Assembly (NCBI GenBank): GCA_001660395.1
Contig: LXWE01000002.1
Span: forward strand, 1,364,001 to 1,428,000
Length of the DNA: 64,000 nt
Origin: Alteromonadaceae bacterium XY-R5
Lineage (GTDB): Bacteria > Pseudomonadota > Gammaproteobacteria > Enterobacterales > Alteromonadaceae
Direction of reading: 5' to 3'
Part shown: positions 55,111-62,370 of the stretch, one piece after another
How the letters are laid out: every line of letters starts with the position of its first letter
How positions within the stretch are numbered: the stretch's first letter is position 1
Notes under the pieces: generated by a model
The model's input: only the letters and a program-made list of their open reading frames with translations
What the model was told of the DNA's origin: nothing
The model's database searches: none
Translations under genes and position numbers: made by a program

Positions 55111-55278
55111 ATGATAGCCTTGATGATTTTACTAACTGGCGTAATTATTTCTTTTTTCCTGGCGAAAACCGCGACGGTAGGCAAAGCATTGGAGTTAGTC
55201 GCCACCTTAATGTGTTACCTGGCGATAGTCGCCTTTGTAACCATGACTGCCGCCAGTGCGTTACGCAGCCGTCACTAA
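55111..55278 (+). CDS. 55-residue small membrane protein
   Basis: ATG preceded by GGAGGA about eight bases upstream opens a 55-codon frame. The product has two hydrophobic helices (residues 1-18 and 28-50) and a basic tail RSRH, suiting a small inner-membrane protein. I recognise no family. It lies behind a sigma-54-type promoter, and its stop is 15 bases before the lipoprotein gene, which has its own AAGGAG, so the two form an operon. Confidence 0.65.
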   Translation: MIALMILLTGVIISFFLAKTATVGKALELVATLMCYLAIVAFVTMTAASALRSRH

Positions 55279-55293
55279 CAAGGAGTCATTTTT

Positions 55294-55632
55294 ATGAAAA
55301 TGCGAACGAAACAGAACCTACTTTTGGTTTCAATGCTGACAATGGTATTCACCCTAGGTGCCTGCTCTAAGGAGAGCCAGCAAGAAGCTAAAACAAAATT
55401 AGATGAGGCAGTAGCGACCTCAAAGCAAAAATTAACGGAAGCTAAAGAGAAAGCATCCGAACTTGCTGAGGCAACCCAGGAAAAAGCGGGTGAAGCCTGG
55501 GATGCAACGAAAGACAAAAGCGCTGAGCTAATGGACGACGCACAAGACCTGGCCGATGATACCGGCAATGCAATTGAAGATCTGTGCGAAAAAGCCAAAG
55601 AAAAAGCCAAAGCTGAAGATACCGACTGTTAA
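55294..55632 (+). CDS. Helical LEA-like lipoprotein
   Basis: A 112-residue lipoprotein (lipobox LGAC, Cys24). The mature part is one long charged helix with 11-residue-like repeats (KLDEAVATSKQKLTEAKEKA), like LEA or apolipoprotein-type stress proteins, and has two further cysteines near the C-terminus. AAGGAG precedes the ATG. A function in envelope stress is inferred from composition and the shared sigma-54-type promoter. A strong terminator follows. Confidence 0.75.
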   Translation: MKMRTKQNLLLVSMLTMVFTLGACSKESQQEAKTKLDEAVATSKQKLTEAKEKASELAEATQEKAGEAWDATKDKSAELMDDAQDLADDTGNAIEDLCEKAKEKAKAEDTDC

Positions 55633-55665
55633 CCCTTTCATTTCCAAAGCTAGCAGTAGCACCTT

Positions 55666-55692
55666 GGCGAACCTCTGTGGTTCGCCTTTTTT
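55666..55692 (+). terminator. Terminator of the small-protein operon
   Basis: Perfect stem GGCGAACC / GGTTCGCC with loop TCTGT and six T residues. Confidence 0.93.
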
Positions 55693-55774
55693 ATTTCCAT
55701 CCCTTTACTATCACGGGACAAATTTCTTCTACTATTAAAGGCATCCGTTACGAAAGGAACTCGATAGCCAGTCA

Positions 55775-58141
55775 ATGAATCCCGTCACTCGGCCCGTTAT
55801 TCTGATTATTTTGGTGCTTGGCCTTGCCATTCATCTTGGGACTCTGGTTCTGGCCAGAGGTATTATGGCAGGCATTGTTTGGCAACATCTCCCGTCTCAC
55901 ACTGCAATAGAAATTACCGGTGCATTAATAGCCTTCGTCGTCGCATACAGCCTGTTCTGTTTTCAAAAACAACGATTAGGTACCAGTTTCAACCAGGTGC
56001 TTGGCTCAGCATTAGTGTCAATGGGCATATTAGATGGTATACATGCCCTTACCTCTCCTGGTGATAATTTTGTCTGGCTACATTCCATGGCAACCCTTTG
56101 CGGCGGCCTTTTCATGGTACTAACCTGGTTACCCCGACGCTGGCAAAACCGCCTGCCCTTTATACGCGTGGCAATCATGCTCTCCATAGGGATTGTGATT
56201 TTTGCAGTTACCTTTCCAGATACAACACCACAGATGATAATTGATGGGCAATTTTCTTTGCTGGCTAAGTTACTCAACATAGGTGGCGGTATTCTAATGC
56301 TGGCAACCTCTGTGCGCTTATTTTTATGCTATCGCCAGCACAGACGCTCGGACGATCTGTTGTTTATTTTACTGTCGGCCATGTTTGGCATGGCCGCTAT
56401 CATGTTTGAAATATCCCGCCTGTGGGACATTTCCTGGTGGGGATGGCATATGCTGCGCTTTGCCGCGTATAGTCTGGCACTATTCTTTGTATTGGCCAAT
56501 GATCAGGAAATCCTCACCCGCATACTCGCGCGAAACGATGACCTGAATGCAGAGGTGAAAACAACCTCAGACAAACTAAATACCACCCGGCTGGAACTGG
56601 CAGTCAGTCAAGCCAGACAAAATGCGGTATTTCGTTGCCTCACCGATGCAATTATAATCTGCGACACCAAAGGGGTTATTCGATTTTTCTCGCCTCCCGC
56701 TGAGCGTATGTTCGGTTACCACCACAAACATGTGGTCGGCAAAAACGTCACCTGTTTAATGACGCATGAACAAGCCCGTTTTCACCCTCATTACATTGCC
56801 AATTTTCAGAGTGCAAAAGAATCGACCATTGTCGGTGCCAATCGAGAGTTGATTGCTGTAAGAGCCAGTGGCCAAACCTTCCCGATTGAACTCAGTATCA
56901 GTAGTTTGCAACTTGGCGATGAACAGGCATTCACTGGCGTGATCCGCGACATCTCTGAACGTAAGGCCTACGAGCATCAGTTAAAACAGGCCAAGGAAGC
57001 CTCTGAAGCCGCAAGTCTGGCGAAAAGTGCGTTTTTAGCCAATACCAGCCACGAAATTCGCACCCCTATGAATGGGGTATATGGCAATCTGCAGCTGTTG
57101 CAACGTGAAAGTCTGTCACCCAGTGGGCAGGACTTCCTCGATAAGGCTCTGATGTCGACGCGCACTCTCATTACTATTATTAATGACATCCTGGATTTTT
57201 CGAAAATCGAAGCAGGTAAACTTCAGTTGGAGCACGCTCCGTTTAGTGTTCGTCAGTTAGTTGCCAATATCCTTTCTGATTTAGACATTGCAGCCAGAAA
57301 GAAACAGCTCAAAATGCACGTACTCATCGATGTTGACCATGATTGCTGGCTGGGCGATCCAATCCGGATCCGACAGATATTGCTCAACCTCACTTCCAAT
57401 GCAATTAAGTTTACCCTCAAAGGCAATGTCACTGTGTCGGTATTAAGTACCCCTCCCAAAAAGCAGCTTACCTTTATTGTCACTGATACCGGTATAGGTA
57501 TGAATGAAACGGCACTGGCGAGTCTGTTTAATCGCTTTGAACAGGCTGATAGCTCAACCACCCGTCGTTTTGGTGGCACCGGGTTAGGGATGTCTATCAC
57601 CCATTCACTGGTCACGCTAATGAAGGGGTCTATTGACGTCAGCAGCGTCGAAAATGAAGGCACAGTGTTTACCGTTCGCCTGCCGTTGCAGCAAGCTGAG
57701 GACCAACGCGTCACCTCAAATCCGGACATGAATCAGGTACCCGACTTAAAAGATAAACGTCTGTTAATTGCCGAAGATAACGAGATAAACCAAAGCATTA
57801 TTGAAGCAATGTTAGAAGAAACCCAATGCAGGATCATGATGGTAGAAAATGGTAAAGACGCGTTAGATTGTCTTGAGTCCAATGCCTTCGATTTAGTGCT
57901 GATGGATATTCAAATGCCGGTGATGGATGGCATCCAGGCCTGTAAAGTCATTAAACAGCAATACCCCGACTTGCCCGTGATTGCATTAACCGCCAATGTA
58001 ATGGCCGAAGACGTGGCACATTATCGTGCCGTGGGTTTCGACGATCACATTGGCAAACCCATTGAAAAAGATTATCTGTTTCACACACTGAATATTTATT
58101 TAAGGGCCGCCCCTGTCAGTAAAGACAAACGCTCCGCTTAG
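55775..58141 (+). CDS. Hybrid sensor histidine kinase
   Basis: A 788-residue kinase. Residues 1-240 hold about seven transmembrane helices resembling a MASE-type sensor, with HALTSPGDNFVWLHSMATL. A PAS domain follows (about 283-395), then HisKA with His426 in SHEIRTP, an ATPase domain (N box NLTSNAIKF, G boxes DTGIGM and GGTGLGMSI), and a C-terminal receiver with phosphoacceptor Asp711 in LVLMDIQMP. It has no Hpt domain or DNA-binding partner nearby, so its target is unknown. The ribosome-binding site is weak. It converges on the SDR gene. Confidence 0.93.
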   Translation: MNPVTRPVILIILVLGLAIHLGTLVLARGIMAGIVWQHLPSHTAIEITGALIAFVVAYSLFCFQKQRLGTSFNQVLGSALVSMGILDGIHALTSPGDNFVWLHSMATLCGGLFMVLTWLPRRWQNRLPFIRVAIMLSIGIVIFAVTFPDTTPQMIIDGQFSLLAKLLNIGGGILMLATSVRLFLCYRQHRRSDDLLFILLSAMFGMAAIMFEISRLWDISWWGWHMLRFAAYSLALFFVLANDQEILTRILARNDDLNAEVKTTSDKLNTTRLELAVSQARQNAVFRCLTDAIIICDTKGVIRFFSPPAERMFGYHHKHVVGKNVTCLMTHEQARFHPHYIANFQSAKESTIVGANRELIAVRASGQTFPIELSISSLQLGDEQAFTGVIRDISERKAYEHQLKQAKEASEAASLAKSAFLANTSHEIRTPMNGVYGNLQLLQRESLSPSGQDFLDKALMSTRTLITIINDILDFSKIEAGKLQLEHAPFSVRQLVANILSDLDIAARKKQLKMHVLIDVDHDCWLGDPIRIRQILLNLTSNAIKFTLKGNVTVSVLSTPPKKQLTFIVTDTGIGMNETALASLFNRFEQADSSTTRRFGGTGLGMSITHSLVTLMKGSIDVSSVENEGTVFTVRLPLQQAEDQRVTSNPDMNQVPDLKDKRLLIAEDNEINQSIIEAMLEETQCRIMMVENGKDALDCLESNAFDLVLMDIQMPVMDGIQACKVIKQQYPDLPVIALTANVMAEDVAHYRAVGFDDHIGKPIEKDYLFHTLNIYLRAAPVSKDKRSA

Positions 58142-58153
58142 ATTGTCCATTCG

Positions 58154-58918
58154 TCAGGCCAGTAACCCGCCATCCACTATCAGTGTGGTCCCTGTCGTAT
58201 AGCTACTGGCATCTGACACCAGATAGAGCACGGCGCCAGCCATCTCATCCGGATGCGCCACTCTACCCAAGGGTATCTGCCTGACCACATGCTTCAAGAT
58301 GGTTTCATTCGACGTAAGAGCAGATGCAAATTTTGTATCTGTGAGACCCGGCAGCAACGCATTTACCCGTATATTCAATCCGCCACACTCTTTTGCAAAC
58401 GCTTTCGTCATGCTAATTACGGCCGCTTTAGTGATGGAGTAAATACCTTGTTTATCACCCGGTGTAAGACCATTTACCGACGCTGTATTTAAAATGACAC
58501 CACCACCCTGCTGTTTCATCAGTCTGCCAGCCGCGACAGACATAAAGAAGTAACCGCGGATATTCACATCGACGGTTTTGTCAAACGCAGCCAAATCGGT
58601 ATCCAATATATGCCCGTAAAATGGATTTGCGGCAGCATTATTCACCAAAATATCCAGGCGCCCGAATTGCTGTTCAATCTGGGCCATGATTTGCTCGATT
58701 TGAGCCATCTCACCCACATGACAAGGGATCGCAACAGCCTCTCCGCCTTGCGCTCGAATACTTTCAGCGACTATTTCACAAGCCTCTCTTTTGCGACTGG
58801 AAACAATCACTTTTGCGCCGTAAGCAGCCAACAAGCGCGCTATCGATTCACCGATGCCCCGGCTCGCCCCCGTCACTAATGCGATCTTTCCCGTCAAATC
58901 AAATAAATGAGTTTGCAT
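58154..58918 (-). CDS. SDR-family oxidoreductase
   Basis: A 254-residue classical short-chain dehydrogenase. It shows TGASRGIG for nucleotide binding, NNAAANP, the catalytic serine in NTASVNG and YSITK, and a C-terminal LIVDGG. The nearest relatives by eye are gluconate-5-dehydrogenase- and dehydrogenase/reductase-4-like proteins; the substrate is unknown. GGAGG precedes the ATG. It is divergent from a TonB receptor, and the two may share regulation. Confidence 0.9.
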   Translation of the reverse strand: MQTHLFDLTGKIALVTGASRGIGESIARLLAAYGAKVIVSSRKREACEIVAESIRAQGGEAVAIPCHVGEMAQIEQIMAQIEQQFGRLDILVNNAAANPFYGHILDTDLAAFDKTVDVNIRGYFFMSVAAGRLMKQQGGGVILNTASVNGLTPGDKQGIYSITKAAVISMTKAFAKECGGLNIRVNALLPGLTDTKFASALTSNETILKHVVRQIPLGRVAHPDEMAGAVLYLVSDASSYTTGTTLIVDGGLLA

Positions 58919-59062
58919 ATTTTCCTCCGTGTACTGAAATCACCAGCAACCAATTACAACCGGCACGAACCTCTATTGCTTACGACTACTGTTTCATAAT
59001 TTTTACAAACGTCAACCATTTACACAGCGTTAACAATCAAAAGTTGCACTAAAATTAAGCAA

Positions 59063-59072
59063 GCACGCGTGC
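59063..59072. promoter_or_regulatory. Palindrome GCACGCGTGC
   Basis: A perfect 10-bp palindrome with central CG between divergent genes; a candidate operator of LacI type. Confidence 0.35.
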
Positions 59073-59123
59073 AAGCCTTGATTTGGCTGGTATGATGCGC
59101 CGACTCTTGCACCAGGTTAATGC

Positions 59124-59137
59124 GAAACTTTTGTTTC
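59124..59137. promoter_or_regulatory. Inverted repeat GAAAC-TTTT-GTTTC
   Basis: Five-base arms around four T, about 150 bases before the TonB-receptor start, just downstream of the TATGAT element. Confidence 0.35.
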
Positions 59138-59286
59138 ATGTTAATTTATCGTGAAATGATAGGGTAAATATAAATACCAAAAATATCATCCACAGATAAT
59201 TAATTCCGGTGCTAAGTATATTGGCAATCCGATAGATTTCGCCGTTTGCCAATGAATAAAGCTCACTCAACAAGCTGGAAAAACAA

Positions 59287-61611
59287 ATGAAACCAATGAT
59301 GAAAAACGCCCTTGCGCTGGCCGTAAATTTGGCCATTTTCTCGTCTGTCGCACAGGCTCAATCAGAAGAAACGACGCCAAGTAAATCTGCAGAACTGGAA
59401 ACCATTACGGTTACGGCACAAAAACGTGTGCAAAACATTCAGGAAGTTCCAATTTCTATCGCCACCTTATCCGGTCAGGAGTTTGATTCTCTGTTTGCAA
59501 GCGGCCAGGACATCATGAGCATTGCGCTGCATGTGCCGGGTTTATACGCCGAATCGTCGAATGGCCGTGCGGCTCCACGCTTCTATATTCGAGGCCTCGG
59601 TAACGTTGATTTTGATTTAGCCGCGTCTCAACCAGTATCCATCATTATGGACGAAGTGGTTCAGGAAAATGTCGTACTGAAAAGCTTCCCGCTTTTCGAC
59701 GTTCAGCAAGTCGAAGTGCTACGTGGCCCCCAGGGAACCTTATTTGGTCGTAACACCACAGCAGGTATCATTAAATTCGATACGGTAAAACCAACCGAAT
59801 CCTTTGAAGGCTACGCCAAACTGGGATACGGTTCTTACAATACCCTGAATTTTGAAGGTGCTGTTGGCGGTGAGTTGGCCACTAACCTGTCTGGACGTAT
59901 TTCAGTGCTGTCGCAAAACCGGGATGACTGGATTGATAACGGTTACACCGGTGAAGACGACGCTTTTGGTGGTTATCATGAAAACGCCTGGCGCGCTCAA
60001 TTACTGTATCGCCCAAGCGATGATTTCTCTGCGTTGCTAAACCTGCATGGTCGTGATTTAGATGGCACGGCCAGCGTTTTCCACGCCAATGTCTTTGATA
60101 CTGGCAGTAACGACCTGAACAACAATTATGATCGCGACAAAGTTTACTATGACGGTGGCGATAATAACCCGCAGAGCTACGAAGGATTTGGTGGCTCGCT
60201 GAAGTTAGACTGGTCGCTTGATACCTTCAGCATTACATCGATTACCGCATTCGAATCTGCCGAAGGCTCCAGCCGCGGTGACATTGATGGTGGCGTTTAC
60301 ACAACCGATACCAGCATTAACGTTCCTGAAGGAATCGATTACGATATTTATCTGGCTGATACCGATTTTGATGGCACTCCTGATACGCCTGTTTTGACAT
60401 TCCCGGGTACCATAACCGTCTCATCCGTGACCGAAGATATGGCCGATGTGTCTCAGTTTACTCAGGAAATCCGCTTTGCCAGCCTGACTAAAGGGCCATT
60501 CCAATGGCAATTCGGTGCCTTCTATTTTGATTCTGATCTCGATGTAGAAACAGACTCTTATGCATCGTACGGCTTTTTAGGTAACCCTGCACAGAACACT
60601 ATCATCAATCAGGAAAACACCACCTGGGCTATTTTTGGCCAGGGCTCATATGATTTGACCGAAGACTTCAACCTGACGCTGGGTGTGCGTTATACCGATG
60701 ATGAAAAGTCTTTCCATGTCAAACAATATGGCCAGTTAATGGTAGATTTAGGGACAACATCTATTGATCCAATTGACGTATCTGATGACAACATTAGCTG
60801 GGAGTTGAGCGGTACTTACACACTCAATAACGACGCCATTTTATATGGCCGTGTTGCCAGCGGCTTCAGAGCACAATCAATCCAGGCACGTGACGTTGCC
60901 TTCCAGTTAGAACCAAGCGTAGCCGACTCTGAAACAATCCTGTCTTATGAATTGGGTTATAAAGCTGATTTGCTGGATAAACGTTTACGTTTGAACACAG
61001 GTGTTTTCTATTACACGGTTGATGATCTGCAGCTCTCCGCCATTGGTGGTGCATCTAACAGCAATCAGCTGTTAAATGCAGATAAAGGCGAAGGCTATGG
61101 TTTTGAAGTTGACCTAGAGTTCCTGGTTACCGAAAACCTGTTACTCACTGCGGGTTACAGCCTGAATAAAACAGAAATCCAGGATGCCGATCTAGCCACA
61201 GCACCTTGTGGTTCTGGCCTGTGTACAGTAACTGATCCACTGAATGCCGACGGCCTGGCAATTATCGACGGAAATCCGTTCCAGTCTGCGCCAGAAACAA
61301 CCTTCAACGCGACGCTCCGTTACGGTTACCCTGTGGCAAATGGTGAAGTCTTTATCTACACCGATTATGTCTATCAGGGTGAGACCAATATGGCCCTGTA
61401 CGAATCCAAAGAATTCCGAACAGATGGCCAGTTCGAATTAGGTCTGCGTGTTGGTTATGAGAATTATGATCATAACTACACCATCGCTCTGTTTGGCCGC
61501 AACATCACGGATGAAGATAACGTGAAAGGTTTTATCGACTTCAGTAACAATACTGGCTTTGTTAACGATCCTGCTATCTGGGGTATTGAAGGCAAAATCA
61601 TGTTCTTCTAA
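59287..61611 (+). CDS. TonB-dependent outer-membrane receptor
   Basis: A 774-residue receptor with signal peptide (cut after AQA, about residue 24). The TonB box region is LETITVTAQKRVQNIQEVPI; the plug (about 45-160) has FYIRGLGNVDFD and VEVLRGPQGTLFGRNTTAG, and the barrel ends in Phe (GKIMFF). It resembles iron/cobalamin- or aromatic-compound-type receptors often found near oxidoreductases; the substrate is unknown. A loop contains DTDFDGTPD (358-366), a calcium-binding type-3-like motif. A terminator follows. Confidence 0.93.
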   Translation: MKPMMKNALALAVNLAIFSSVAQAQSEETTPSKSAELETITVTAQKRVQNIQEVPISIATLSGQEFDSLFASGQDIMSIALHVPGLYAESSNGRAAPRFYIRGLGNVDFDLAASQPVSIIMDEVVQENVVLKSFPLFDVQQVEVLRGPQGTLFGRNTTAGIIKFDTVKPTESFEGYAKLGYGSYNTLNFEGAVGGELATNLSGRISVLSQNRDDWIDNGYTGEDDAFGGYHENAWRAQLLYRPSDDFSALLNLHGRDLDGTASVFHANVFDTGSNDLNNNYDRDKVYYDGGDNNPQSYEGFGGSLKLDWSLDTFSITSITAFESAEGSSRGDIDGGVYTTDTSINVPEGIDYDIYLADTDFDGTPDTPVLTFPGTITVSSVTEDMADVSQFTQEIRFASLTKGPFQWQFGAFYFDSDLDVETDSYASYGFLGNPAQNTIINQENTTWAIFGQGSYDLTEDFNLTLGVRYTDDEKSFHVKQYGQLMVDLGTTSIDPIDVSDDNISWELSGTYTLNNDAILYGRVASGFRAQSIQARDVAFQLEPSVADSETILSYELGYKADLLDKRLRLNTGVFYYTVDDLQLSAIGGASNSNQLLNADKGEGYGFEVDLEFLVTENLLLTAGYSLNKTEIQDADLATAPCGSGLCTVTDPLNADGLAIIDGNPFQSAPETTFNATLRYGYPVANGEVFIYTDYVYQGETNMALYESKEFRTDGQFELGLRVGYENYDHNYTIALFGRNITDEDNVKGFIDFSNNTGFVNDPAIWGIEGKIMFF

Positions 61612-61632
61612 GCGAAGCCGCACTCGCGAATC

Positions 61633-61658
61633 AAGGAGCCAATCTGGCTCCTTTTTTT
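61633..61658 (+). terminator. Terminator of the TonB-receptor gene
   Basis: Perfect stem AAGGAGCC / GGCTCCTT with loop AATCT and a run of T residues. Confidence 0.93.
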
Positions 61659-61730
61659 GTTTTTGTCCGAGAATTGGGACAAAATTCCCTGTGAATATAG
61701 GCAGAATTCACTCCATTAAAGGCAAAAAAC

Positions 61731-61752
61731 GTCTCCATATTGAGACATTTTT
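61731..61752. repeat. Inverted repeat GTCTC-N6-GAGAC with T run
   Basis: Arms GTCTC / GAGAC around CATATT, flanked by A6 and T7. It could be a weak terminator or, given the related repeat at 54742, an operator. Confidence 0.4.
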
Positions 61753-61967
61753 TAACCTTTACGGTGCTTTTTTCGCCTTCCAACGCAAAAAATCAACTGT
61801 TTATCAAATAATCAGCTCCGACCATAAAATGTTGATTGCTAAGGTTGTGGCTTACGCTTACACTAGTTGTCGAAATGGCAGGCGGCAAGGGCCAAATGCT
61901 CGGCATCAAGGGATTAGGACTGTTGGCTTTTGATGACGTAGATAGTCAACGGTCGTGGATATGTAAA

Positions 61968-62243
61968 ATGAAACTATACGTAGGAAACCTGTCCTATAAA
62001 ATGACCGATGCCGATTTAGCAACTGCTTTTGGTGCGTTTGGTGACGTCGCTTCTGCGAAGATCATTACTGATCGTGAAACCAACCGTTCAAAGGGCTTTG
62101 GCTTTGTTGAATTCGATGATAAACAACAAGGTGAAGCAGCGATCGAAGGTCTAAACGGTAAAGAGGTTTCTGGCCGTTCAATCGTAGTTAACGAAGCTCG
62201 TCCACCTAAGCCACGCCCTCAAGGCGGCCGCGGTCGCTTCTAA
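61968..62243 (+). CDS. RRM-domain RNA-binding protein
   Basis: A 91-residue protein that is one RRM with RNP2 LYVGNL (residues 3-8) and RNP1 KGFGFVEF (near 44-51), ending in a basic, glycine-rich tail RPQGGRGRF. Bacterial RRM proteins of this kind bind RNA and are often cold- or stress-induced. The frame is open to 61836, but the ATG at 61968 matches the family start. It is a single gene with a strong terminator. Confidence 0.94.
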   Translation: MKLYVGNLSYKMTDADLATAFGAFGDVASAKIITDRETNRSKGFGFVEFDDKQQGEAAIEGLNGKEVSGRSIVVNEARPPKPRPQGGRGRF

Positions 62244-62263
62244 GCTACGGCAAAAGAATTACG

Positions 62264-62293
62264 AAAAAGCCCCGTTCACGAACGGGGCTTTTT
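62264..62293 (+). terminator. Terminator of the RRM gene
   Basis: AAAAAGCCCCGTT / AACGGGGCTTTTT with loop CACG; T runs on both strands, so it may also help end other transcripts. Confidence 0.93.
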
Positions 62294-62370
62294 AATATCT
62301 GCGACGCAATATTGTTTAATCAAAGCATCTGAGCCAGTTGCCCGACTCAGATACTCACTTCAAACCTATA

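Larger units (their letters stand above)
58919..59286. promoter_or_regulatory. Divergent control region between the SDR and TonB-receptor genes
   Basis: 368 bases with three inverted repeats: GCACGCGTGC (59063-59072, central CG), GAAAC-TTTT-GTTTC (59124-59137), and an overlapping TTTCATG / CGTGAAA pair (59134-59156). A -10-like TATGAT lies near 59091. Confidence 0.5.
61612..61967. promoter_or_regulatory. Region upstream of the RRM gene
   Basis: 356 bases: the TonB-receptor terminator at 61633, an inverted repeat at 61731-61746 with a following T run, then an untranslated stretch before the RRM start. The long leader could be regulatory, as in cold-shock genes; no known motif is recognised. 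Confidence 0.4.

Noticed and set aside
59187-59195. DnaA-box-like sequence TCATCCACA
   Set aside because: A single imperfect copy with no cluster; not an origin.
61836-61967. Upstream extension of the RRM gene reading frame by 44 codons
   Set aside because: RRM proteins of this type begin at the ATG at 61968; the extension has no domain and would lie in the leader.
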